Below are positions 16,473 through 24,235 of a stretch of 32,156 bases of DNA, in pieces (the stretch's first letter is position 1; each line of letters opens with the position of its first letter). The translations under genes and the position numbers were made by a program. The DNA lies in NCBI GenBank assembly GCA_018065815.1, contig JAGHSP010000373.1, positions 1 through 32,156 of the forward strand, given 5' to 3'. This DNA comes from Candidatus Sodaliphilus limicaballi. Lineage in GTDB: Bacteria > Bacteroidota > Bacteroidia > Bacteroidales > Muribaculaceae. The notes beneath the pieces are model-generated. The model ran no database searches and was not told the DNA's origin. It saw only the letters and a list, made by a program, of their open reading frames with translations.

Positions 16473-17137
16473 TTGATTTAGTAAGGTTTTCGGCAGTGTC
16501 AAGTACAGAATCAAAAGAAATCCTAGCTCCTATACTTGCGGTGAGTCGTCATCGCCTTGCACTTGATGGCAATGGCGTTGTGACGCTTGTCGCGTTCATG
16601 GGTTGTCCGCTCCGGTGCGAGTATTGCTTGAACGATTTTTGCCATAACATGGATAGGGTGCCTCGCCGTGTGACGGTGCAGCAGTTGATCGACGAGGTGA
16701 TGATAGATAACCTTTATTTCCTGGCAACTGACGGGGGCATTACCTTTGGCGGCGGCGAGCCATTGCTTCAAAGCCGATTTATTGAGTCGTTTTGCCAGAG
16801 TTGCGACACGCGTTGGAATATCACTCTTGAAACATCGCTTAATGTTCCGCTTGAACATCTTGAACGTGTATTTCCTCATGTCAACAATTATATCATTGAC
16901 ATCAAGGACATGAATCGCGAAATATATGAAAAATACACGCAACTGTCACAAAATAATTTGCTCACTAACCTTGGGTGGCTAATGAGCAAACCTGATATTT
17001 CCAGCAAGGTGACAGTGAGATTACCTCACATTCCGTCATATAATGCCCAAGAGGATGTGGACCGTAGCCGTGAAATTCTTGCCGAAATGGGCGTTGTTAA
17101 CTTTGACGAGTTTAATTACATCGTCAGGAAGAAATAG
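16454..17137 (+). CDS. radical SAM protein, glycyl-radical-activase-like
   Basis: A 4Fe-4S radical SAM enzyme of up to 227 aa. The cluster motif CPLRCEYC (C51, C55, C58) is followed by the SAM-binding GGGEP (99-103) and by an LETSLN strand typical of activases of anaerobic ribonucleotide reductase or pyruvate formate-lyase. The length fits that minimal class, with no extra Fe-S domain. The start is unclear: the frame has no ATG before the cluster motif, and the first GTG (16454) lies in a hairpin. A second GTG at 16496 would give 213 aa. No glycyl radical enzyme is nearby, so the substrate is unknown; the Cys4 protein just upstream is a candidate partner. It converges on the next gene with an 18-nt gap and no clear terminator. 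Confidence 0.82.
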   Translation: MQQSTHVDLVRFSAVSSTESKEILAPILAVSRHRLALDGNGVVTLVAFMGCPLRCEYCLNDFCHNMDRVPRRVTVQQLIDEVMIDNLYFLATDGGITFGGGEPLLQSRFIESFCQSCDTRWNITLETSLNVPLEHLERVFPHVNNYIIDIKDMNREIYEKYTQLSQNNLLTNLGWLMSKPDISSKVTVRLPHIPSYNAQEDVDRSREILAEMGVVNFDEFNYIVRKK

Positions 17138-17155
17138 GGTAGAGGCTATCACTAT

Positions 17156-17896
17156 TTACCCGAACAGCCTATTTGCTTCTTCGAGAGTTTCGGGTTTACC
17201 CACGTCGAGCCAGTTGTAGGGAGACGGTGATTCATAACCATGGATGTGGCAGTTGCCGCACTCGCCTATGTAGAATGGGGTTATGGAGAACACTTGCTCA
17301 CCCTGTGCGTGTTTCTCTAGCAAGGGGAAGATGGACGGAGAGATGACATGTACCCCACCGAAAGCACGTTCTAGCATTTCGTCACCTTGATAGTGAAGTG
17401 AAGCTGGTTTGGTTTCGCCAGTTTTTTTGTTAATCCATCCGTTGAGACGATAATTCTTGTCGAACACAAAATAGCGTTGAGTTTCACGCTCTTTCACTAA
17501 AAGTGATGCAGTGGCGTTGCTTGCCACATGTGCGTTGACCATTGCTTTGAGGTCGAGGTCGGTGAGTATGTCGGCATTGTGCACAAGGAATGGTTCGTCG
17601 CCGTCGAGAAATGGACGCGCTTTGAGAATACCACCGCCAGTGTCGAGGAGCAAGTCACGTTCATCGCTGATGTGGATGTTGAGGCCGAAGTTATCTTTAC
17701 TTGCCAGGAAATCAATAATCTTTTGCCCGAAGTGATGAATGTTGATGGTGATGTCGTCAAAACCTGCTTGTGCCAGGTGATTGATGACGTGCTCAAGCAT
17801 GGCCTTTCCTCCCACCTCTACAAGTGCCTTGGGGCGGTCGTTGGTTAACGGACGCAGCCGGGTTCCGAGCCCGGCTGCAAATATCATTGCTTTCAT
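17156..17896 (-). CDS. sugar-1-phosphate nucleotidyltransferase, MurU-like
   Basis: A 246-aa single-domain nucleotidyltransferase. The signature AAGLGTRLRPLT...PKAL (7-24) binds the nucleotide, and HNADILTDLD carries the metal-binding aspartate. Homologues are annotated as mannose-1-phosphate guanylyltransferase or as MurU, which makes UDP-MurNAc from MurNAc-1-phosphate. MurU is preferred here because the gene directly follows an AmgK-like sugar kinase (stop TAA and start ATG are adjacent), the same pair that performs cell-wall recycling in Pseudomonas. The exact sugar is inference. Last gene of the six-gene minus-strand run. Confidence 0.8.
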   Translation of the reverse strand: MKAMIFAAGLGTRLRPLTNDRPKALVEVGGKAMLEHVINHLAQAGFDDITINIHHFGQKIIDFLASKDNFGLNIHISDERDLLLDTGGGILKARPFLDGDEPFLVHNADILTDLDLKAMVNAHVASNATASLLVKERETQRYFVFDKNYRLNGWINKKTGETKPASLHYQGDEMLERAFGGVHVISPSIFPLLEKHAQGEQVFSITPFYIGECGNCHIHGYESPSPYNWLDVGKPETLEEANRLFG

Positions 17897-19324
17897 TTAC
17901 TTGACGTTGAAAGTTTGCTCAATGTTCTGTTCGCGGTGGATTAGTTCCACCTTGACGTTGAATTTCTCATTGATGTGCTGTGCCATGTGCTGCGCGCTGT
18001 AAACCGAGCGGTGTTGTCCGCCTGTGCAACCAAAGCATATCATCAGGTTGGTGAAACCACGCTCGACATATCTCTTGACGGTTGCATCAACGAGAGCATA
18101 TGCATGGTCAAGGAACACAAGGATCTCACCGTCGTCCTCAAGGAACTTGATAACAGAGGCATCAAGGCCTGTGAAGGGTTTGTAGCGGTCATATTTACCA
18201 GGGTTGTTGACTGCACGGCAATCAAATACAAATCCACCGCCATTGCCCGAGGTGTCGTCGGGGATACCTTTTTTGTAGGCAAAACTCATGACCTTGACCG
18301 TGAGGCTGCGTTTTTCCAATCCCTCGGTAAACTGCGACATGCGCACGAGGTTGTTGAGCACTTCGTTGAGATAGGGATATTCCACATAGGGTGTTTTGAG
18401 CAACTCTCTCAGATTGGCAATCGCGAAGGGAACGCTCTGCATGAAATGCGGTTTCTTCTCGAAGTAACCGCGGAAACCATAGGCACCCAGTACCTGCAAC
18501 GTGCGGAACAGAACGAAGTGGCGCAACTGTGAGTGGAAGTAGTCCTCATCGACAGGTTTATACTTGCGCAGAGCGGTGATGTATTCTTTGAGTAATTCCT
18601 GTCGCAACGAGTCGGGGAAGTTGGCCTTGGCTTGCCACAGGAAAGAGGCAACGTCGTAGTAGAATGGTCCCTTGCGTCCGCCCTGGAAATCGATAAACCA
18701 AGGATTTCCGTCTTTGATCATTACGTTGCGAGACTGGAAATCGCGATACATGAATGTAGCCGAGTTGCTACGTAGCAGCACGTCGGCCATGCGCTGGAAG
18801 TCGTCCTCGAGTTTGCTCTCAAGGAAGTCAAGTCCTGTTGCCTTGAGGAAGCAGTATTTGAAATAATTGAGATCCCACATGATAGAACGGCGGTCGAACT
18901 CGGCAGCAGGATAGCACATTGAGAAGTCAAAACCGTCGGCTCCGGCAAACTGGAATTTACACAGTTGCCTCAGAGTCTCAGCGAGCATTTTTTTCTCTTC
19001 ATCACCAAAGACGCGAGTCTTGCGCCCTTTTTCTATTTCGTTGAAAAGTATGCTGTCGCCCAGGTCTTCCTGGATGTAGGCCATGTGGTCCTCGCTCTCG
19101 AGATATACTTCGGGAACGGGGAGGTTCTTTGATTTGAAATGACGCGCCATGTAGAGGAATGCTTGATTCTCTTCGGCTACCTCGCCGATGACACCGATGA
19201 TAGTTTGCTCACCGGTAAGGCGGAAGTAGCGGCGGTTAGAGCCAGAACCAGGCAATTCTGTTATGCTGGTGCACTCGCTGCCCACGTGTTGGGCATATAA
19301 TTGCTTGAGAATAGAAATGTCCAT
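17897..19324 (-). CDS. AmgK-like sugar kinase fused to RapZ C-terminal domain
   Basis: A 475-aa fusion. Residues about 5-320 are an aminoglycoside-phosphotransferase-type kinase: YRDFQSRN (193-200) holds the catalytic D195 and N200, with Tyr where many relatives have His, and IDFQGG (211-216) holds the metal aspartate. Residues about 340-470 match the RapZ C-terminal domain: CTGGQHRS (433-440) and HRE (463-465). The RapZ N-terminal P-loop kinase domain is absent. In E. coli the RapZ C-domain binds glucosamine-6-phosphate and RNA. The kinase would produce MurNAc-1-P or a similar anomeric sugar phosphate for the adjacent MurU-like enzyme. It starts 2 nt after the prfC stop. Confidence 0.85.
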   Translation of the reverse strand: MDISILKQLYAQHVGSECTSITELPGSGSNRRYFRLTGEQTIIGVIGEVAEENQAFLYMARHFKSKNLPVPEVYLESEDHMAYIQEDLGDSILFNEIEKGRKTRVFGDEEKKMLAETLRQLCKFQFAGADGFDFSMCYPAAEFDRRSIMWDLNYFKYCFLKATGLDFLESKLEDDFQRMADVLLRSNSATFMYRDFQSRNVMIKDGNPWFIDFQGGRKGPFYYDVASFLWQAKANFPDSLRQELLKEYITALRKYKPVDEDYFHSQLRHFVLFRTLQVLGAYGFRGYFEKKPHFMQSVPFAIANLRELLKTPYVEYPYLNEVLNNLVRMSQFTEGLEKRSLTVKVMSFAYKKGIPDDTSGNGGGFVFDCRAVNNPGKYDRYKPFTGLDASVIKFLEDDGEILVFLDHAYALVDATVKRYVERGFTNLMICFGCTGGQHRSVYSAQHMAQHINEKFNVKVELIHREQNIEQTFNVK

Positions 19325-19326
19325 GT

Positions 19327-20904
19327 TTAAAATTCGCTAGTGAAGTGGAACTTGATTTTGGGGAAGTCTTGCTGTGCCATTTGCAGCACGTAGCCCGAGT
19401 CGGCAAGGAAGACATCTCGTCCGTCACGGTCAACTGCCATGAACTGATATTTGCGTTTCTTGAATGCATCGAGAGCCGCCTCGTCGTCACTTTCGATCCA
19501 GCAGGCTTTGTAGAGGTGAATGGGTTCCCAGCGGCATTGTGCGCCATACTCATGAAGCAAGCGGTACTGGATAACCTCAAACTGAAGTTGGCCCACGGTG
19601 CCTATAATCTTGCGGTTGTTGAACTGGTTGACAAACAACTGTGCCACACCTTCGTCCATGAGTTGCTCGATACCCTTGTTGAGCTGCTTGGTCTTCATGG
19701 GGTCAGTGTTCTCGATATACTTGAACATCTCGGGTGAGAAACTGGGCAGTCCCTTGAAGTGGAGTTCTTCGCCCTCGGTGATGGTGTCGCCTATCTTGAA
19801 GATTCCATTATCGGGGAGACCAACGATATCGCCGGGGTAAACCTCGTCGATAATTTCTTTTTTCTGTGCCATGAATGCTGTGGGAGCTGAGAATCGGTAA
19901 GTCTTGCCGCTGCGCACGTGTTTGTAAACCTCGTTGCGACGGAAGACGCCAGAGCAAACTTTGACGAATGCAATGCAACTGCGGTGGTTGGGGTCCATAT
20001 TGGCATGGATCTTAAAGACGAAACCAGAGAATTTCTCCTCGCTGGGTTCTACTTTGCGTTCCTCGGCTTCTACTGGGCGGGGCGACGGAGCGATGCGCAC
20101 GAAGCAGTCAAGCAACTCCTTTACACCAAATGTGTTGAGCGCAGAGCCGAAGAACACGGGAGCAACTTGACCATCAAGGTAATCGCTGACCTCAAATTCG
20201 GGGTAAACGCCATCAATCAGTTCAATGTCGGTGCGGAGTTGTGCAGCATCGTCTTCGCCCACAGCCTCGTCAATGGACGAGTCGTTGATATCGGCTATTT
20301 CCACACGGTCGGTGACGTGCTGCTTGTCGGGACGGAACAGGTCAAGGCTGTGCTCATAGATGTTATATACTCCCTTGAACTTGGCTCCGATGTTAATGGG
20401 CCAGCTTAAGGGACGAACGCTGATTTGGAGTTCTTTTTCAAGTTCGTCGAGGATGTCAAACGGATCGCGACCCTCGCGGTCAAGTTTGTTGACAAAGATA
20501 ATCACGGGCGTATTGCGCATGCGGCACACTTCCATGAGTTTGCGTGTCTGTGTCTCCACACCCTTTGCCACATCGACCACGATAATAACGCTATCAACAG
20601 CGGTGAGGGTACGGTAAGTGTCCTCGGCAAAATCCTGGTGACCAGGGGTGTCGAGGATGTTAATCTTGTAGTCGCCGTAGTTGAACCCCATAACAGAGGT
20701 TGCTACCGAGATACCACGTTGTTTCTCTATTTCCATCCAGTCGCTGGTGGCTGTTTTCTTAATCTTATTAGATTTCACAGCACCTGCAACATGGATTGCA
20801 CCACCGAAAAGCAGCAGCTTCTCGGTGAGTGTTGTTTTACCTGCATCGGGATGCGAAATAATCGCAAACGTGCGTCGTTTAGATATTTCTTGTACGTTAC
20901 TCAT
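19327..20904 (-). CDS. prfC: peptide chain release factor 3
   Basis: A translational GTPase that removes RF1 and RF2 from the ribosome after termination. The 525-aa protein has the P-loop SHPDAGKT (17-24), the switch region [23 protein letters not shown] (G3) and NKLDREGRD (G4), and the full RF3 length. Its start overlaps the stop of rfbD by 8 nt, and the next gene follows after 2 nt. There is no sign of damage. The placement with envelope-sugar genes looks like operon convenience rather than a functional link. Confidence 0.96.
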   Translation of the reverse strand: MSNVQEISKRRTFAIISHPDAGKTTLTEKLLLFGGAIHVAGAVKSNKIKKTATSDWMEIEKQRGISVATSVMGFNYGDYKINILDTPGHQDFAEDTYRTLTAVDSVIIVVDVAKGVETQTRKLMEVCRMRNTPVIIFVNKLDREGRDPFDILDELEKELQISVRPLSWPINIGAKFKGVYNIYEHSLDLFRPDKQHVTDRVEIADINDSSIDEAVGEDDAAQLRTDIELIDGVYPEFEVSDYLDGQVAPVFFGSALNTFGVKELLDCFVRIAPSPRPVEAEERKVEPSEEKFSGFVFKIHANMDPNHRSCIAFVKVCSGVFRRNEVYKHVRSGKTYRFSAPTAFMAQKKEIIDEVYPGDIVGLPDNGIFKIGDTITEGEELHFKGLPSFSPEMFKYIENTDPMKTKQLNKGIEQLMDEGVAQLFVNQFNNRKIIGTVGQLQFEVIQYRLLHEYGAQCRWEPIHLYKACWIESDDEAALDAFKKRKYQFMAVDRDGRDVFLADSGYVLQMAQQDFPKIKFHFTSEF

Positions 20905-21760
20905 TTTCTTTCAAGCGGTTAAGGCAGTGTTTTAGACTGTCCTCCCAATAGGGTATTGTGATGCCGTAAGTGGCTTTAATTTTTGATTTGTCGAGCACGC
21001 TGTAATTGGGGCGTGCGGCTTTGGCAGGGAACTGGTCGCTCATGCAAGGTGAAACGTTGCATGTGGCGATGCCTGCCAGGCGGTGTATGGCCTTAGTGAA
21101 GTCGTACCAGGAGATTGCTCCCTCGTCGCTGAAATGATATATGCCGGGCACCCATTGCGGTGCGTCGATGATTGCTTTAATTGCAAGCGCTAGGTCACGG
21201 GCGTAGGTGGGTGTTCCCACTTGGTCAACGACCACGTTGAGGCTGTCACGTGTCTTGCCTAGCATGAGCATTGTTTTCACAAAGTTCTTGCCATAGGGCG
21301 AGTATAGCCATGCCGTGCGCAACACTATGCTACTTGGGGCTGCACCGAACAGGGCTTTCTCCCCATCGAGTTTGGTGCTGCCATAAACTGATTGCGGGCA
21401 TGTGGTGTCGTCCTCGCGGTAGGGGCGGTGGCCCTTGCCATCGAAGACGTAGTCGGTTGATACATGAATCACTCTTGCATTATGGGCCTGTGCAGCAGTA
21501 GCAAGCAGTTTTACCGCATCTACGTTGATGAGCCGACACAAAGGTTCGTTGTCCTCGGCAGCATCAACAGCGGTGTAGGCTGCACAGTTGACCACGATGT
21601 CAATGTCGTGTGAGTCAAAAAAGTTGCAGAGGGCTTGGGCGTCGGTTAAGTCAAGTTCTGCTACGTCGGTATAGATAACGTTGTAACAGTCGTGTGCGCT
21701 CAACACGTTGCGCATCTCGTTGCCTAATTGGCCATTGGCACCTGTTATGAGAATATTCAT
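20897..21760 (-). CDS. rfbD: dTDP-4-dehydrorhamnose reductase
   Basis: Reduces dTDP-4-dehydro-L-rhamnose to dTDP-L-rhamnose, the last step of the dTDP-rhamnose pathway for surface polysaccharide. The 287-aa SDR protein has GANGQLG (7-13), STDYVFDG (101-108) and the catalytic Y126-X3-K130 (YGSTK). Normal length. The other rml genes are not in the window. It overlaps prfC by 8 nt and follows the DUF4924 gene after 5 nt. Confidence 0.93.
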   Translation of the reverse strand: MNILITGANGQLGNEMRNVLSAHDCYNVIYTDVAELDLTDAQALCNFFDSHDIDIVVNCAAYTAVDAAEDNEPLCRLINVDAVKLLATAAQAHNARVIHVSTDYVFDGKGHRPYREDDTTCPQSVYGSTKLDGEKALFGAAPSSIVLRTAWLYSPYGKNFVKTMLMLGKTRDSLNVVVDQVGTPTYARDLALAIKAIIDAPQWVPGIYHFSDEGAISWYDFTKAIHRLAGIATCNVSPCMSDQFPAKAARPNYSVLDKSKIKATYGITIPYWEDSLKHCLNRLKENE

Positions 21761-21765
21761 AGCCG

Positions 21766-22317
21766 TTAATCCAGTTCAAGTTCGTCGGCTTCATATTTGA
21801 CATAATAGGCCGATAAGAGTCCTAAAAAGTGTGATATTTGTGCCATTGCCGTTTCAGTCTCTTTGCTCACTTCCTTGCCTTGCAATTTGAGCAAGAGCAT
21901 GCCGTAGAGGGCGTTGAAGCAAGTCTCGAGTTCGCCTGCGGCATCTTCAACGTTGCCATGCTTGGCGCGGAGCTCGACGATAAAGGGAAGGGTGCGGTAA
22001 TAGTCGGCTCCGTAGGCAGGATATTTATCGTTCTTCACCAGCTGCAGGTGGAGGTCGGTAAGGCGTATGATCACGTTCTTGTTGATCTGGAGATGGCCAG
22101 ACTCTTTCACGTTCTCAAGTTCCATCATCTTGATGAGTGACTCCCACCAGTCACGCATCTGTGCGCGGGTGTCGTCGTCAACCTGATACTGTGCGATGAC
22201 GTTACGCTCAATAATGTCGATGTCGAGATTGCAAGCACGCATGATATCCTCTACCTGCCACATGTAGAGGAGGTATTCGGCCATGTTTTCTTTTCTTTTT
22301 TGTTGAGCGATGATCAT
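21766..22317 (-). CDS. DUF4924 family protein
   Basis: A 183-aa helical cytosolic protein. The opening MIIAQQKRKENMAEYLLYMWQ matches the start pattern of DUF4924, a Bacteroidetes family without known function. It has no signal peptide or membrane helix. It lies 3 nt after the Crp-like gene and 5 nt before rfbD, so it belongs to the same transcript. Confidence 0.8.
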   Translation of the reverse strand: MIIAQQKRKENMAEYLLYMWQVEDIMRACNLDIDIIERNVIAQYQVDDDTRAQMRDWWESLIKMMELENVKESGHLQINKNVIIRLTDLHLQLVKNDKYPAYGADYYRTLPFIVELRAKHGNVEDAAGELETCFNALYGMLLLKLQGKEVSKETETAMAQISHFLGLLSAYYVKYEADELELD

Positions 22318-22320
22318 AGT

Positions 22321-23022
22321 TTATCCAAATTTGCTGATGTTGCGCAAGTTTTCTTCGTCAAGGATCTTGATGCGGCGTCCGTCCACGGTGATGATTTTCT
22401 CCTGGACGAAGGTCGATAATGTCCTGATTGCGTTTGAGGTAGTCATGTTAGAGAGGTTTGCCAAGTCCTCTCGTGCCATGTAAATCTTGAGTGTCTCACC
22501 GTCTTCTTCATATCCGTAGTGGTCGAGCATCACGGTAAGCGCCTCGGCGAGACGGCCGCGCAGGTGTTTCTGCGTGAGGTTGACGATCTTGGTGTCGCTG
22601 CCACCGAGGTTCTTGGATAATTCGTTGATGAAAAACCAAGCCAGCTTGCGGTTGTTGTCAATCATCTCTGTAACGAGTTTCATGGGGAGCATTCCCAGAG
22701 TGGATGCCTCAAATGCCACTGCGCTCGACACGTAGGGTTCATGGGCGAAGAATGCTCGGTAGCCAAAATACTGGATGGGGCGGTAGAGTCGCAAAATCTG
22801 CTGGCGTCCGCCCATGCCGTCTTTCATCAGTTTCACCTTGCCTTCGAGAAGGGTCCACAGATAGACAGGCTCGTCTCGCTCGGCATAGATGATTTGGTTC
22901 TTTTTAAATTTGCGTATAATGAAGTTGTCGGTCACGATTCTCTTCTCCTCGGGACTGAGGATTGTCCATATCGCAGCCAGGTCTTTACTGATAACTTCTT
23001 CTAGCGTACTCTTTTTTATCAT
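22321..23022 (-). CDS. Crp/Fnr family transcriptional regulator
   Basis: A 233-aa protein with an N-terminal cyclic-nucleotide-binding-type barrel (about 25-140, including AERDEPVYLWTLLEGKVKLMK), a linking helix, and a C-terminal winged helix (about 183-222, AREDLANLSNMTTSNAIRTL). It contains no cysteine, so it cannot be an Fe-S FNR sensor. The barrel lacks an obvious cAMP-binding RxS motif, so the ligand is unknown. First gene of the six-gene run. Its promoter overlaps a near-perfect palindrome (23073-23092), suggesting autoregulation. Confidence 0.9.
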   Translation of the reverse strand: MIKKSTLEEVISKDLAAIWTILSPEEKRIVTDNFIIRKFKKNQIIYAERDEPVYLWTLLEGKVKLMKDGMGGRQQILRLYRPIQYFGYRAFFAHEPYVSSAVAFEASTLGMLPMKLVTEMIDNNRKLAWFFINELSKNLGGSDTKIVNLTQKHLRGRLAEALTVMLDHYGYEEDGETLKIYMAREDLANLSNMTTSNAIRTLSTFVQEKIITVDGRRIKILDEENLRNISKFG

Positions 23023-23052
23023 TTAAATCTGCATTTTCTCTAATACTGTGTG

Positions 23053-23083
23053 CAAAATTAGCAATTTTTCGTCTAATATACAA
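23053..23083 (-). promoter_or_regulatory. promoter of the Crp-DUF4924-rfbD-prfC-kinase-MurU run
   Basis: On the minus strand TTG (23083-23081), 20 nt, TAATTTTG (23060-23053), with good agreement to consensus. It lies about 30 nt before the Crp-like ATG. Confidence 0.72.
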
Positions 23084-23092
23084 GTATATTAG
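23073..23092. promoter_or_regulatory. candidate operator, 9-bp inverted repeat
   Basis: CTAATATAC (23073-23081), AA, then GTATATTAG (23084-23092): perfect nine-base arms with a two-base centre. It covers the -33 element of the Crp-like gene's promoter. No T tract follows in either direction, so a terminator for nspC is unlikely. Confidence 0.5.
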
Positions 23093-23101
23093 TTCTAAAT
23101 C

Positions 23102-24235
23102 CTAGCACATGCGATTTTTGTAGTCGTTGTAAGTGAACTCTCTCATAACGACTTGGGCTCCGTCGAGTCGTTCAAGAATGAGCGCGGGGTGGTCGATACC
23201 GTTGAACATGTTGGTTTTTACCGTTGTGTAATGGTTCATATCCTCAAACGTGAGGCGGTCGCCAGCCTTCATTTCTTGCTCGAAACTCCAGTCTCCCACA
23301 AAGTCTCCACTCAGGCAAGAGTTGCCGCCGATGCGGTAGGTGGGTTTGCTTGTGTCAACATCTTCAAGTGCTTGCGTGATGCGGGGTTTGTAAGGCATTT
23401 CAAGGCAGTCGGGCATGTGGCATGCAAATGACACATCGACGATAGCGGTCTTGATGCCGCAGTTCTCAACGATGTCAACGACGGTTGCTTCGAGGTCGCC
23501 AGTCTGCCAGCAAAAGGCGCTGCCTGGTTCTAGGATGAGGTCCAGGTTGGGGAACTCGCTCTTGAATTGCTTGAGTAGCGAAATGAGGTGCTCCACGTCG
23601 TAGTCCTTGCGTGTCATGAGGTGTCCGCCGCCCATGTTTACCCACTTGAGATGGGGGAGATATTGTCCGAATTGCTCTTTTAATGCCGTGAGCACTTTTT
23701 CGAGGTCATAACTTGTTGACTCGCACAATGCGTGGAAGTGGAAACCCTCAAGTCCCTCGGGGAGTTGTGTCAGGGCATCGGCAGTGACTCCAAAGCGAGA
23801 CCCCGGTGTGCAGGGGTTGTAGATGTCGTGGTCGATAACCGAGCACATGGGGTTGACGCGCAATCCGCAACTGATGTGGCGTCCTGTGGATTCCTTATAC
23901 TCGTCGATTCTGTCTTTGAAACGAACGTATTGTGCTACTGAATTGAAAGTTATGTGCGAACTTCCTTCCATGAATTTTACTATTGTTTCATCGGTGTAGG
24001 CGGGGCAATAAGTGTGTGCCTTGCACTCGAGTTCATCATTGGCTAGCAGCATTTCGTTGACCGAACTTGCGGTGGAGCATATGCCATATTCCCTAAAAAT
24101 GGGGAATGTTTTCCACAAGGCGTTGGCCTTGAAAGCCATGATGATTTTTGCACCGCTCTCGTGCATAACGCGAGAGATGAGGTTGAGGTTGTTGCGCAAT
24201 TTTTCCTCGTAAACTATGTAGTAGGGAGTCTTCAT
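23102..24235 (-). CDS. nspC: carboxynorspermidine/carboxyspermidine decarboxylase
   Basis: A PLP enzyme of the alanine-racemase fold that decarboxylates carboxyspermidine or carboxynorspermidine, the last step of the alternative spermidine route used by many gut Bacteroidetes. The 377-aa protein opens with TPYYIVYEEKLRNNL and has the PLP lysine K36 (MAFKANAL). It includes GLRVNPMCS and, near the C-terminus, the FEDMNHYTTVKTNMFNG region typical of NspC. Its ATG shares one base with the pcrA stop (TAATG), so it is coupled to the helicase. The partner dehydrogenase is not in the window. Confidence 0.93.
   Translation of the reverse strand: MKTPYYIVYEEKLRNNLNLISRVMHESGAKIIMAFKANALWKTFPIFREYGICSTASSVNEMLLANDELECKAHTYCPAYTDETIVKFMEGSSHITFNSVAQYVRFKDRIDEYKESTGRHISCGLRVNPMCSVIDHDIYNPCTPGSRFGVTADALTQLPEGLEGFHFHALCESTSYDLEKVLTALKEQFGQYLPHLKWVNMGGGHLMTRKDYDVEHLISLLKQFKSEFPNLDLILEPGSAFCWQTGDLEATVVDIVENCGIKTAIVDVSFACHMPDCLEMPYKPRITQALEDVDTSKPTYRIGGNSCLSGDFVGDWSFEQEMKAGDRLTFEDMNHYTTVKTNMFNGIDHPALILERLDGAQVVMREFTYNDYKNRMC

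Noticed and set aside
17138-17155. Bidirectional terminator between the rSAM gene and the MurU-like gene
   Set aside because: Only a five-base GGGTA/TACCC pairing around a large loop and no T tract.
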